A DNA stretch of 64,000 bases, from assembly GCA_013390905.1 (NCBI GenBank), contig JACATG010000001.1, positions 186,001 to 250,000 of the forward strand, written 5' to 3'. Source of the DNA: Marine Group I thaumarchaeote (GTDB lineage Archaea; Thermoproteota; Nitrososphaeria; Nitrososphaerales; Nitrosopumilaceae). Position 1 is the stretch's first letter; every line of letters begins with the position of its first letter. Positions 8,229-17,432 of the stretch are shown here, in pieces. The position numbers and the translations under genes were made by a program. Under the pieces are notes generated by a model. It did no database searches and was not told the origin of the DNA. It saw only the letters and a program-made list of their open reading frames with translations.

Positions 8229-8269
8229 ATCAACCTAAATTTATATAAACTAATATTTATATTAATTTA
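8229..8269. promoter_or_regulatory. Divergent promoter/operator between arsR and the arsenate reductase gene
   Basis: This 41-base, almost pure A/T intergenic stretch separates two divergent start codons. A TATA-like element TTTATATAAA at about 8239-8248 lies 22-31 bases before the ATG at 8270, and the reverse strand has TTAATATAAATATT for arsR. The spacing suits leaderless archaeal transcripts. Any ArsR operator must overlap these boxes. This positioning also supports 8270, not 8327, as the original start of the reductase gene. Confidence 0.55.
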
Positions 8270-8683
8270 ATGACTGACATTACAAATATCTTATTTATGT
8301 GCGTAGAAAATGCTGGACGGAGCTAAATGGCTGAGGCATTTTTCAAAAAATATGCACCAAAAAAATTCAATGTTATTAGTGTTGGAACAACTCCTTCATT
8401 TCAACTGAATCCTTTATCTGTCAAAGTTATGAAAGAGATTGGAATTGATCTTAATGATCAACAACCAAAACTATTATCAAATAACATGATTGAAAGTTCA
8501 TTTAAAACTATCAACATGGAGTGTATGGACAAAGAATCTTGTCCGTCACTATTTGTCAAAGAAGTACTTGATTGGAATATTTCTGATCCAAATGAAAAAT
8601 CAATAGATGAAGTACGAAAAATTCGTGATCAAATTAAAACTAAGGTGATGAATCTGATTGATTCTCTTGAGGAATACAGCTAA
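8270..8683 (+). pseudogene. arsC: Arsenate reductase/LMW phosphatase gene split by an in-frame TAA
   Basis: From ATG 8270 the frame reads 18 residues ending FMCVENAGRS, which is the complete CX5R phosphate-binding loop of thioredoxin-type arsenate reductases and low-molecular-weight tyrosine phosphatases. The next codon is TAA (8324-8326), followed at once by ATG and MAEAFFKKYAP..., the normal continuation. Family members have Gln here (RSQMAEAFF), so a single CAA to TAA change explains the break. The downstream open part, 8327-8683 (118 aa), keeps the rest of the fold but lacks the catalytic cysteine. Unless the stop is read through or is a sequence error, the enzyme should be inactive. The TAAATG junction would allow re-initiation. 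The gene overlaps the aquaporin by one base. Confidence 0.75.
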
Positions 8684-9366
8684 TGGTCTATTCAAATTTA
8701 CAAATTTTTATTGTAGAATTGATTGGAACTTTCCTCCTTGTAGTTTTTGCTACTGGCTCAATTGTTTATGATGCTGAAGTATTTGGTGGTAATCTGGGAA
8801 TTTCATTTGCAGCTCTTGCACCTTTTATTGCATTACTCATTGGTGTGTATGCTTTTGGAAAAATATCATTGGCTCATTTTAATCCAGCAGTAACTATCGG
8901 TTATTACATTACTGGGCACATTACAAAAATCCAAATTGTATATTATTTTACAGCAGAAATAATTGGTGCCTTCTTAGGTTCTTTTTTTATTTTGAGTTTT
9001 GTTGGAGAAAAGGCAAATCTTGGTGTAAATATACCAAACCATGATCTTTCAATATTTTTGATATTTCCTGTTGAAGTATTAGCTTCTGCAATGCTAATGG
9101 GAGTGATCTTTTATGTTGTTTATACAAAAGGCTTGAGGGGATTTAGTGGTGTTGCAATTGGAGGCATTGTTGGTTTAGATATTTTGTTTTTGGCATTTAT
9201 CTCGGGGGCTTCAATGAATCCTGCCAGAGCACTTGCACCTGCTTTATTATCTGGATCATTAAGTGATTTATGGCTGTATTTGACAGCACCATTTATTGGA
9301 ACAATTATTACCGCATTTCTTTTTCGTAACAAATTCCAAGCGCAAAAAGCCTCAAATTACGAATAA
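8683..9366 (+). CDS. Aquaporin/aquaglyceroporin (MIP family), probable arsenite channel
   Basis: Six-helix channel of 227 residues with both NPA boxes: HFNPAVTIGYY near residue 68 and SGASMNPARALAPALL near residue 180. The N-terminal 'ELIGTFLLVVFATGS' and the GLRGF loop are typical. It overlaps the interrupted arsenate-reductase gene by one base and sits behind a divergent arsR, an arrangement known from bacterial ars operons in which an aquaglyceroporin (AqpS) releases arsenite. Water or glycerol transport is an alternative role. Substrate is inferred from context only. Confidence 0.85.
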   Translation: MVYSNLQIFIVELIGTFLLVVFATGSIVYDAEVFGGNLGISFAALAPFIALLIGVYAFGKISLAHFNPAVTIGYYITGHITKIQIVYYFTAEIIGAFLGSFFILSFVGEKANLGVNIPNHDLSIFLIFPVEVLASAMLMGVIFYVVYTKGLRGFSGVAIGGIVGLDILFLAFISGASMNPARALAPALLSGSLSDLWLYLTAPFIGTIITAFLFRNKFQAQKASNYE

Positions 9367-9391
9367 TAATGACCCATAATACATCAAAATA

Positions 9392-10669
9392 TTGTCAAAC
9401 TCAAGGAAATTATTCAATAATGCCAAAAAAGTAATTCCATCAGGTGTTAATAGTCCTGTTAGATATTTTGAACCATATCCATTCTTTACAAAAAAATCTA
9501 ATGGTGCATACATTTGGGATGAAGACAATAATCGTTACATAGATTTTTGCAATGGCTATGGTGCATTACTTTTGGGACATAGAAGAAAAGAGATCATAAA
9601 TTCTGTTTCAAACCAACTTTTGAAAGGAACTCTTTATTGTACTCCAACTGAATCTGAAATAGAATTATCAAAACTAATTATTGGAAATTTTCCATCAATT
9701 GACAAAGTAAGATTAGTAAATACTGGTGGTGAAGCTACCATGACTGCAATTAGATTAGCTCGTGGATTTACAAAAAAGAAAAAAATAATAAAATTTGAAG
9801 GATGCTATCATGGTGCACATGACTCTGTCTTGGTAAAAGCAGGTTCTGGTTCTGCACATAATGGAATTTCAGTTTCTGATGGTATACTTGATGAAGTTTC
9901 AAAAAATACTCTGGTTGTTCAGTACAATAACATTGAAGATTTCAAAAAAATAATTAGAAAAAATAAAGACATTGCAGGAGTAATTGTTGAACCAATCTTA
10001 GCTAACATGGGTTTGATCTTACCTGAAAAGAACTTTCTTTCTGATCTGAGAAAAATTACTAAAGAAAATAATATACCATTAATTTTTGATGAAGTAGTAA
10101 CTGGATTTAGAGTAGCTCCTGGTGGTGCTCAGGAACATTTTGGAATCAAACCTGATATAACCACAATTGCCAAAGCCTTGAGCAACGGGTTTACAATTGC
10201 TGCAGTTGGTGGAAAAAAAGAGATTATGGACTTGCTCTCTCCAGGAGGTAAAGTCTATCAGGCAAGTACTTTTGCTGGTAATCCTATTTCTGTTAGTGCT
10301 GCAATTAGTTCAATTAAGACAATTAACAAAATAAAAAACAAACTTTATTCCAAACTTGAAAGATTCAATCTCTTGTTTACCACAACCTTGGATGATATGG
10401 CTACTGATATGGGAATTCCTCACCAGATTAATTTTACAGCATCAATGTTCCAGATTTTCTTTACTAACAAACCTGTTGTTGATTACAAGACATCAAAAAA
10501 TGCAAATGCAAAAAAATTCCAAAAAATGTTCAGAACCTTACTAAAAAAAGGAATTTTCATTGCACCTTCACAGTTTGAAGTTGTTTTCTTATCTGATGCC
10601 CATACTGAATATGATCTAAACAAAACACTTGATGCATATCATGCTGCATTAAAATCGGTGAAAAATTGA
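9392..10669 (+). CDS. hemL: Glutamate-1-semialdehyde 2,1-aminomutase
   Basis: PLP enzyme that converts glutamate-1-semialdehyde to 5-aminolevulinate in the C5 tetrapyrrole pathway. At 425 aa it matches the family. It has the N-terminal IPSGVNSPVR motif, the TGGEATMTAIRLAR and YHGAHD segments, FDEVVTGFR, and the PLP-lysine at about residue 261 in AKALSNGF. The start is TTG at 9392; the ATG at 9370 is out of frame. The hemC gene overlaps its stop, beginning the hemL-hemC-SUMT-hemD operon. The upstream partner hemA lies in a separate cluster at 26.4 kb. Confidence 0.94.
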   Translation: MSNSRKLFNNAKKVIPSGVNSPVRYFEPYPFFTKKSNGAYIWDEDNNRYIDFCNGYGALLLGHRRKEIINSVSNQLLKGTLYCTPTESEIELSKLIIGNFPSIDKVRLVNTGGEATMTAIRLARGFTKKKKIIKFEGCYHGAHDSVLVKAGSGSAHNGISVSDGILDEVSKNTLVVQYNNIEDFKKIIRKNKDIAGVIVEPILANMGLILPEKNFLSDLRKITKENNIPLIFDEVVTGFRVAPGGAQEHFGIKPDITTIAKALSNGFTIAAVGGKKEIMDLLSPGGKVYQASTFAGNPISVSAAISSIKTINKIKNKLYSKLERFNLLFTTTLDDMATDMGIPHQINFTASMFQIFFTNKPVVDYKTSKNANAKKFQKMFRTLLKKGIFIAPSQFEVVFLSDAHTEYDLNKTLDAYHAALKSVKN

Positions 10670-11601
10670 AGTACATAGTAGGCGCAAGAGGAAGTCAATT
10701 ATCTGTAGCACAGACAAATTGGGTTATCTCTGAATTAAAAAAAGTAAATCCTGATTCAGAATATGAAATTAAAACCATCACAACAAAAGGAGATACTGAT
10801 GATAGGCCATTATTTACAATAGATCAGAAAGGAATTTTTGAAAAAGAGATTGATAGAGCAGTTGCACAAAAGGAAGTGGATTTTGCTGTCCATAGTCTCA
10901 AAGATGTTCCTTCAGAAATAGATGATAGTCTTATTTTGGCTTGTATTCCCAAAAGAGAAGTAGTTAACGATGTCTTTATCTCTTCAGATGGATCAACACT
11001 TGAGACTATTAAATCAGGAGCAGTAATTGGAACAAGCTCACTTCGTCGTGCTGTGCAAGTAATTCGAAAGAGATCTGATGTCATAGTTAAACCAATTCGA
11101 GGCAACATTGAAACTAGAATTAAAAAAGCATCAGGGGAAAACTATGATGCAATAATACTTGCTCAAGCAGGAATCTCTAGATTGGGAGTTGATGTAAAGT
11201 TCTCTATATTATCAATCGATGATTTTTCTCCATCACCTGGCCAAGGTGCAATTGCAATAGTTGCACGAGCTGATGATTATCAAACAATATCTATGCTTAA
11301 AAAAATTGAAGATGCTGATTCTAGATTAGAAATTGAAGCAGAACGTGCTTTGTCTGACTTTGTTGATTCTGGATGTAGATTTCCAGTTGGTGCGTATGCA
11401 AAATCAAATGGTTTTGAAATGACATTGACTGTAACTGTATTTTCTGTGGATGGAAAAAAATCATTACAAGTTAACAAAACCGGAAATAAAAAAGATCCTA
11501 AATCCATTGGCAAAAGTGCTGGAGAAGAACTTCGTGAGAAAGGTGTAAATGAACTTGCATTAAATTGGAGAGAAAAAGTAGAGGAATGGAATAAGACATG
11601 A
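10666..11601 (+). CDS. hemC: Porphobilinogen deaminase (hydroxymethylbilane synthase)
   Basis: Condenses four porphobilinogens into hydroxymethylbilane. Family signatures are GARGSQLSVAQT at the N-terminus, VDFAVHSLKDVPS, GTSSLRRAVQV and RGNIETRI; the dipyrromethane-binding cysteine is C237 in DSGCRFPVGA. Length 311 aa is normal. The TTG start overlaps the hemL stop (TTGA), and its own stop overlaps the next ATG, so the four genes are tightly coupled. Confidence 0.95.
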   Translation: MKYIVGARGSQLSVAQTNWVISELKKVNPDSEYEIKTITTKGDTDDRPLFTIDQKGIFEKEIDRAVAQKEVDFAVHSLKDVPSEIDDSLILACIPKREVVNDVFISSDGSTLETIKSGAVIGTSSLRRAVQVIRKRSDVIVKPIRGNIETRIKKASGENYDAIILAQAGISRLGVDVKFSILSIDDFSPSPGQGAIAIVARADDYQTISMLKKIEDADSRLEIEAERALSDFVDSGCRFPVGAYAKSNGFEMTLTVTVFSVDGKKSLQVNKTGNKKDPKSIGKSAGEELREKGVNELALNWREKVEEWNKT

Positions 11602-12338
11602 CAGGAAAAGTGTATCTTGTTGGAGCTGGACCAGGAGATAGTAAATTAATTACATTGCGTGCAGTTGAATTATTACAAAAGGCAAATGTTGTTTTGTATG
11701 ATAGATTGGTCAGCAAAAAAATTCTATCTATGATACCCAAATCTGCAGAAAAAATCTATGTTGGAAGAGCAGTGGGAGATGATACCACTCATCAAATCAC
11801 AACTAATGATTTAATGCTAAAATATGCAAAATCTAAAAAAAATATAGTCCGGTTAAAGGGTGGAGACCCAATAATCTTTGGCCGTGGTGGAGAAGAAGCA
11901 GAGTTTCTCAAAGAAAATAAAATAAAATATGAAATAGTCCCTGGAATTACTTCTGGAATTGGTTCAGCAACTTACGCTGGAATTCCTCTAACTCACAGAA
12001 AATACTCGTCATCAGTAGTGTTTGTAACAGGACATGAAGATCCTGAAAAGAAAAAGGAAGTTGTCAAATGGAAAAGACTTGCAAAATCTGTAGACACTAT
12101 TGTGATAATGATGGGATTATCCCGAATTGATATTATATGTAAACAACTTATTGCTGGTGGAATGGACAAAAAAACTCCTGTAGCTGTAATTCAAAATGGA
12201 ACCACTTCCAAACAAAAAATGATTAAAGGAACTGTAACGAATATTGCAAAAAAAGTCAAAGAAAATAAAATCTCATCTCCCACTAACATCATTATTGGAA
12301 AAGTTGTTGATTTGTCAAAAACTATCGGGTGGAAATAA
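11598..12338 (+). CDS. Uroporphyrinogen-III C-methyltransferase
   Basis: SAM-dependent methylase that makes precorrin-2 from uroporphyrinogen III, the entry to siroheme, the alternative heme route and cobalamin. At 246 aa it matches the stand-alone (CobA/SUMT) form. It shows the VGAGPGDSKLITLRA nucleotide loop, the 'VLYDRLVS' strand, RLKGGDPIIFGRGGEEAEFL and the PGITSG segment. ATGA overlaps with both neighbours place it inside the hem operon, which fits a siroheme-based heme pathway. Confidence 0.93.
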   Translation: MTGKVYLVGAGPGDSKLITLRAVELLQKANVVLYDRLVSKKILSMIPKSAEKIYVGRAVGDDTTHQITTNDLMLKYAKSKKNIVRLKGGDPIIFGRGGEEAEFLKENKIKYEIVPGITSGIGSATYAGIPLTHRKYSSSVVFVTGHEDPEKKKEVVKWKRLAKSVDTIVIMMGLSRIDIICKQLIAGGMDKKTPVAVIQNGTTSKQKMIKGTVTNIAKKVKENKISSPTNIIIGKVVDLSKTIGWK

Positions 12339-13147
12339 TGCTTGATGGAAAAATTATCGCAATCACTAGATCTAAAGATGACTCCACTGAATTTATTCAG
12401 CTTGCCGAAAAAAATAACGCAAAGCCAATCACATTACCTACAATTGAACTTGTAAGTAAGGGTGAAAAGATTGTTGATGAATTCTTGGAATCAATTGAAA
12501 AGTACAATCCAGATTATTCTGTTTTTATGAGCTCAAAGGCAGTCAAACTACTATTTGATACTGCAAAACAAGTTGGAAAGTTTGAGCAATTGCAATTAGC
12601 AGTTGCAAATACTATTGTAATGTCAGTTGGCCCAAAAACTACTACTGCACTTGAGAAAGAAGGAGTCAAAGTGAATCATCAACCCACTATCTATTCATCA
12701 GTTGGTATTGGTGAGGAGTTTACTACTATTCATGCAGTTGGAAAAAAGGTAATTATTCCACGCAGTGGTGCATCCACTCCGTTTTTGAAAGAATTACTAA
12801 ACAAGATTGGAATTGATGTTTTGGAGATTCATTTGTATGACGTATGTACATTTAGAGATACTACTCAATGGAATGAATTTCGTGAAATATTCTCTCAAGG
12901 TAAAGTGGATGGTGTAATTTTCACTAGCGTGTCTTCAGTTTGTGGATTCTTCGATATAATGTCAAAAGACTATGATTCAGAAACCTTGCTTAATAATCTT
13001 GTAAAACTATCTGTAGTGTCTATTGGACCATTTACTGCAGATGAATTGAAAAAGTTCAATGTAAAAAACACTGTTGCAGAAGTTCATACTATTGCAGGCG
13101 CATTTGACTCAATGAAAAATTCCTTGACAGTTTTAAAACAACACTGA
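12338..13147 (+). CDS. hemD: Uroporphyrinogen-III synthase
   Basis: Cyclises and inverts ring D of hydroxymethylbilane. The family is weakly conserved, but the two-lobed pattern is visible: IAITRSKDDS at the N-terminus, 'DYSVFMSSKAVKLLF', VIIPRSGAS in the hinge region, and 'VDGVIFTSVSSVCGFF' plus 'VVSIGPFTADELKKF' in the second lobe. At about 269 aa the length is typical. I prefer the ATG at 12338, whose A is the last base of the previous stop (TAATG), to the GTG nine bases earlier. It is the last gene of the operon. Confidence 0.9.
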   Translation: MLDGKIIAITRSKDDSTEFIQLAEKNNAKPITLPTIELVSKGEKIVDEFLESIEKYNPDYSVFMSSKAVKLLFDTAKQVGKFEQLQLAVANTIVMSVGPKTTTALEKEGVKVNHQPTIYSSVGIGEEFTTIHAVGKKVIIPRSGASTPFLKELLNKIGIDVLEIHLYDVCTFRDTTQWNEFREIFSQGKVDGVIFTSVSSVCGFFDIMSKDYDSETLLNNLVKLSVVSIGPFTADELKKFNVKNTVAEVHTIAGAFDSMKNSLTVLKQH

Positions 13148-13153
13148 ATAAAA

Positions 13154-14149
13154 TTATCTGTATTCCCCACCACAATCTCCAATTATCTCAAAGAGATTAT
13201 TTGCTTTTGTTGTGACTGAAGCTATTGTGGAAAGATCATCTGAATCTAACTTTACGTCAAATGCTTTGTAATTGTCTTCAATGTGCTCTGAAATTCCTAG
13301 TCTTGCACCAATAATTGTTCCTGCAACTGCTGGTCTATCTAGAATGAATCTTGTAGCAACATTTGCAATGCTGCAATCATATTTTTTTGAAATAGTTTCT
13401 AATGTATTTAGTAATTCTTGGAACAACTTCCATCCTCCCCATTCTTGAATCATGTTGTAATATTTTTGAAGGCTTGCAGTGTCAAGGTCTGCTCTAGTTG
13501 GTTCATCTGTTCTAAGGTATTTTTCAGAGAAAAATCCTCCAAGCAGTACTCCATATGCTAATATTTTGATTTCATGCTTTTGGCAAAATGGTACCATCAA
13601 TTTTTCTGCTCTTTGATCTAGTATGGAGTATTGCACTTGGTTTGATATTGGCGTAAATCCTTTCTCAGTCATTATTTTGACTCTCTCTGTATCAAAGTTT
13701 GTCAGCCCAACATGTTTTATTTTTTGTTTTTCTTTAAGGGAAAACAAATGCTCAATTGCATCAATGTAGCTAAGATCATTGTAATCCCACCAGTGAAACT
13801 GTACTAAATCTAAAGTATCTGTATTCATTTTTTGCAAAGATTGATCAATGTAATGCTCTACAATACTTTTTGACATTGGACCTGGATTCGGAACAAATTT
13901 TGTTAGTGCTTGAGAGTTTGCTATCTGATCTGAGTTTAATTGTCTTCTAAATTCTCCAATGTATGATTCTGCTGGTCCGTAAATGTCTGCTAAATCCCAT
14001 GTTGTAAATCCTTTATTGTGATAGTCTATCATAGACTTGATTGCCGTTGGCTTGTCAATCTGCCCATGAGTTCCAGAGACTTGCCACATTCCATTTAAGA
14101 TTCTGCAGATTTGTAGATTACCAGCTAAATTGATAGTTTCCAGTTTCAC
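13154..14149 (-). CDS. Aldo/keto reductase
   Basis: NAD(P)H-dependent oxidoreductase with a TIM barrel, 331 aa. Visible are 'TTWDLADIYGPAESYIGEF' (catalytic Asp and Tyr region), a DLVQFHWWDY strand, HVGLTNF, 'ISNQVQYSILD' and a C-terminal cofactor segment GTIIGARLG. The substrate cannot be predicted. It converges on hemD six bases away, so it is outside the heme operon. A second member of the superfamily, from a different branch, lies at 29754-30752. Confidence 0.88.
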   Translation of the reverse strand: MKLETINLAGNLQICRILNGMWQVSGTHGQIDKPTAIKSMIDYHNKGFTTWDLADIYGPAESYIGEFRRQLNSDQIANSQALTKFVPNPGPMSKSIVEHYIDQSLQKMNTDTLDLVQFHWWDYNDLSYIDAIEHLFSLKEKQKIKHVGLTNFDTERVKIMTEKGFTPISNQVQYSILDQRAEKLMVPFCQKHEIKILAYGVLLGGFFSEKYLRTDEPTRADLDTASLQKYYNMIQEWGGWKLFQELLNTLETISKKYDCSIANVATRFILDRPAVAGTIIGARLGISEHIEDNYKAFDVKLDSDDLSTIASVTTKANNLFEIIGDCGGEYR

Positions 14150-14254
14150 CGCTTTTTCTTGCCTTGTTATATTCTAAATTCTTTTCTTCAGATTAGTTAG
14201 ATTTGCTAATCTCTAGATTTTAGCTCAAGCTATTTAGCTCTGCCTATTTTTCCT

Positions 14255-14288
14255 CATGTATTTATAATATAACGGGGTTATTTCCTAC
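14255..14288 (+). promoter_or_regulatory. Probable promoter of the suf operon
   Basis: A strong TATA-like box TTTATAATATAA starts at 14261, about 25 bases before the sufB ATG at 14289. This is the distance expected for an archaeal promoter driving a leaderless mRNA. Position and composition are read directly; no transcription start is known. Confidence 0.55.
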
Positions 14289-15689
14289 ATGGCAACTGAA
14301 AGTCTTAACATGGATTATTCAAAATATGATTTTAAAGACTCTACAGAAATGTATGTTCACCTTAGCAAGAAAGGTCTGTCTAGGGATACTGTAATTGAGA
14401 TCAGTAAACTAAAAGACGAACCACAATGGATGCTTGATTTTAGATTACGTTCCTATGAAATTTTTATGAAAAAACCAATGCCAACTTGGGGTGGTGATCT
14501 TAGTGCTATTGATTTCCAAAATATCTATTATTACATGAGAGCAACAGAGAAAGTAGAAAAGAACTGGGATGATGTTCCAGAAAAAGTCAAAAATACTTTT
14601 GAAAAACTTGGAATTCCAGAAGCTGAAAAGAAATTCTTAGCAGGTGTTGGCGCACAATATGAATCTGAAGTTGTATATCACAGTCTAAGAGAAGATTTGG
14701 CAAAACAAGGAGTTCTATTTTTAGATACTGATGCAGCTCTAAAAGAACATCCAGAGCTTTTCAAAAAATACTTTGGTAAAATTATTCCCCCAGAGGACAA
14801 CAAATTTGCAGCACTAAACAGTGCAGTTTGGAGTGGTGGTTCATTTATTTACATTCCACCTGGTGTCAAAGTCGATATGCCTTTACAAGCATACTTTAGA
14901 ATTAATGCAGAAAACATTGGTCAATTTGAAAGAACACTAATCATTGTAGATGAAGGTGCAGAAGTACATTACATTGAAGGTTGTACTGCTCCTGTTTATT
15001 CTTCAGAATCACTTCACGTTGCTGTTGTAGAACTAGTTGCACACAAAGATGCAAAACTAAGATATACGACAATCCAAAACTGGAGTAGCGATGTTTACAA
15101 TCTTGTAACAAAGCGTGCTTATGCATATGAAGGCGCAACAGTTGAATGGATTGATGGAAACATTGGAAGTAAATTAACAATGAAATATCCTGGAATCTAT
15201 CTTCTAGGTGAAAGAGCATATGGTGAGACGCTATCAATTGCCTTTGCCGGTAAAGGACAACACCAAGATACAGGCGCAAAAATGATTCATCTTGCACCAA
15301 ACACAACTTCTAAAGTTACATCAAAGTCCGTTAGCAGACTAGATGGTCGTTCTACTTACAGAGGATTACTTAGCGTAGCAAAAGGTGCTACAAATGTTAA
15401 AGCCACTGTAAGATGTGATGCATTATTACTTGATGACACATCAAGTACTGAGACTTATCCATACATGGAAATCAATCAGGAGGATGCAACAATCACTCAT
15501 GAAGCAACAGTTGGAAAAATTGGTGATGAACAAATCTTCTACCTTATGAGTCGAGGATTTAACGAAGAAGAAGCATTAACTCTAATTGTCAATGGATTCA
15601 TGGAGCCATTTACAAAAGAATTGCCAATGGAATATGCTGTAGAATTAAACAGACTCATTAAACTAGAAATGGATGACTCTGTGGGATAG
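14289..15689 (+). CDS. sufB: Fe-S cluster assembly scaffold SufB
   Basis: Core scaffold of the SUF machinery, 466 aa. It shows [18 protein letters not shown], the parallel beta-helix region with '[17 protein letters not shown]', the ATTLIG-like turn, and the conserved catalytic cysteine in [10 protein letters not shown] at about residue 375, followed by '[22 protein letters not shown]'. SufB works with SufC (ATPase) and SufD. Here sufD follows by 25 bases, but sufC is not in the operon; it lies at 31878-32657 on the other strand. Confidence 0.96.
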   Translation: MATESLNMDYSKYDFKDSTEMYVHLSKKGLSRDTVIEISKLKDEPQWMLDFRLRSYEIFMKKPMPTWGGDLSAIDFQNIYYYMRATEKVEKNWDDVPEKVKNTFEKLGIPEAEKKFLAGVGAQYESEVVYHSLREDLAKQGVLFLDTDAALKEHPELFKKYFGKIIPPEDNKFAALNSAVWSGGSFIYIPPGVKVDMPLQAYFRINAENIGQFERTLIIVDEGAEVHYIEGCTAPVYSSESLHVAVVELVAHKDAKLRYTTIQNWSSDVYNLVTKRAYAYEGATVEWIDGNIGSKLTMKYPGIYLLGERAYGETLSIAFAGKGQHQDTGAKMIHLAPNTTSKVTSKSVSRLDGRSTYRGLLSVAKGATNVKATVRCDALLLDDTSSTETYPYMEINQEDATITHEATVGKIGDEQIFYLMSRGFNEEEALTLIVNGFMEPFTKELPMEYAVELNRLIKLEMDDSVG

Positions 15690-15714
15690 ACTCCCAATTA
15701 CACGTTGATTAATC

Positions 15715-17115
15715 ATGTCCCAAGAAACTCTTTCAAAACTTAACCTAAGTCATATCGAAAAGATTTCTTCATCAAGAAATGAACCTAATTGGCTGAAAGA
15801 ATACAGGCAAAATTCTTTATCTATATATGAGAAATTACCACTTGAAATATCTCCCCTTTACAATAAATACACTGATGCAAAAAAAATGGATCCACAACAA
15901 GTTTCACTATCTATCTCTACTACTGACACTGTTCCTCGTTTTCTTCAAAAAAGACTTGGAGAGTTAGAAAATGAAACATGTATAATTCAAATTGGAACCA
16001 ACACCTACAGAATCAATGTCTCTGATGAATTAAAATCAAAAGGACTTGTAATCTCTTCTCTAGCGGATGCAATTCAAAATAACTTTGATTTAGTAAAAAA
16101 AGCACTAGAGGCATCAAATTCTAATGAAGACAAATTTACTGCACTAAACAATGCTGCATTTAATTCCGGAGTTTTCATTCATATTCCACGAAATCTTGAA
16201 ATAGAAAAACCAATTCATATTTTGTCTTGTTTATCAGAAGATGGGATCTCTACTATCTCTAGAAATATTATTTTTGCAGATGAGAGTAGTAAAGCAACAA
16301 TTATTCAGGAATTATACTCCCCAAAAGCAGAAAAACAACAAGCATATCTAGAATTACTAAATACAAATCTCGCACCAAATGCCCAATTAGACATTACCAC
16401 CTTACAAATGATGGATCAAAGCTCAGTTAATTTCTGCACAAGAAGAACTGACTTGGCTCAAGATGCCAAGATTAACTGGTATTCTGGTTTGTTTGGTGCA
16501 ATGTTATCTAGATACAAGATCGAGTATTTTCTAAATGGACCTGGTTCATCATGTAATGATTCTGAAGTAATCTTTGGAAATAATGAGCAATCATTTGATA
16601 TTCAAACTAATGTGACTCATGCAAGTCCATCAACAGAAGGCAGAGTTGTTGAAAAATCAATTCTTCGAAATAAATCAAAATCTCTTTTCAAAGGAATGAT
16701 TAGAATTGAAAAAAACGCATCAAAATCAAATTCATTTTTATCAAGTCGTTCTATTCTACTTGATAAAGATGCAAAGTCTGATGCTATCCCTGGGTTGCAG
16801 ATTTTAACTAATGATGTTAAAGCTACTCACTCTGCATCTGTTGCCCAAATAGATGAAGAACAACTCTTCTATCTTAACACAAGATGTCTAAGCTATGCAG
16901 AAGCTGAACGTACAATTATTGAAGGATTCTTAGAACCACTTTCAAGAAAGATGTCTTTCCAAGTAAGAGCATGGATTGCATATCTGATTGAGTCTAAATG
17001 GGAAAATAAAGAACTGTCAATCAACACTGATGAGGAATTAGCCAAGTTTGTAGAAATTGAGGAGACTCGCTACAACGAAAACGCCGAAATTGAGCAACAC
17101 TACAAGTATAGGTGA
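15715..17115 (+). CDS. sufD: Fe-S cluster assembly protein SufD
   Basis: Paralogue of SufB, also 466 aa. The N-terminus carries NEPNWLKEYRQNSL, the middle is a beta-helix, and the C-terminal 'KATHSASVAQIDEEQLFYLNTR' contains the histidine that works opposite the SufB cysteine. The divergent N-terminal half and the absence of the SufB RCDALL cysteine separate it from SufB. Its TGA overlaps a GTG start of the Rieske gene. Confidence 0.92.
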   Translation: MSQETLSKLNLSHIEKISSSRNEPNWLKEYRQNSLSIYEKLPLEISPLYNKYTDAKKMDPQQVSLSISTTDTVPRFLQKRLGELENETCIIQIGTNTYRINVSDELKSKGLVISSLADAIQNNFDLVKKALEASNSNEDKFTALNNAAFNSGVFIHIPRNLEIEKPIHILSCLSEDGISTISRNIIFADESSKATIIQELYSPKAEKQQAYLELLNTNLAPNAQLDITTLQMMDQSSVNFCTRRTDLAQDAKINWYSGLFGAMLSRYKIEYFLNGPGSSCNDSEVIFGNNEQSFDIQTNVTHASPSTEGRVVEKSILRNKSKSLFKGMIRIEKNASKSNSFLSSRSILLDKDAKSDAIPGLQILTNDVKATHSASVAQIDEEQLFYLNTRCLSYAEAERTIIEGFLEPLSRKMSFQVRAWIAYLIESKWENKELSINTDEELAKFVEIEETRYNENAEIEQHYKYR

Positions 17116-17429
17116 TTATTTTGTCTGAATGGATTAAGGCTGGCAATTTAGAGCAGGTAAAAGAAGGCCAACTTTTTGGATTTACTCATGGTGATAAGAA
17201 AATTCTTCTAGCCAATCTCAAAGGAAAAATTCATGCAACGGATCTTATCTGTACTCATGCTAATGCAGATCTTTCTACTGGATTTCTAAGTGAAGACGGT
17301 GTAAGATGTCCGTTACATCTTTCTGTTTTCAATTTAGAGAATGGAGAACCACAAAACCTTCCTGCTGAAAATCCACTCAAGGTGTACAATGTTAAAATAG
17401 ATAACAACGAGATTTACGTAGAGGTTTAA
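17112..17429 (+). CDS. Rieske-type [2Fe-2S] ferredoxin
   Basis: Small soluble electron-transfer protein (105 aa or less) with the two Rieske ligand boxes: CTHANADL at about residue 47 and CPLHLSVF at about residue 70, spaced as in NirD/BphF-type ferredoxins. There is no membrane anchor. GTG at 17112 overlaps the sufD stop; the TTG at 17121 (MSEWIKAG) is a more typical N-terminus. Its place between sufD and sufS suggests it supplies electrons for cluster assembly or sulfur reduction, which is inference. Confidence 0.88.
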   Translation: MIILSEWIKAGNLEQVKEGQLFGFTHGDKKILLANLKGKIHATDLICTHANADLSTGFLSEDGVRCPLHLSVFNLENGEPQNLPAENPLKVYNVKIDNNEIYVEV

Positions 17430-17432
17430 AAC

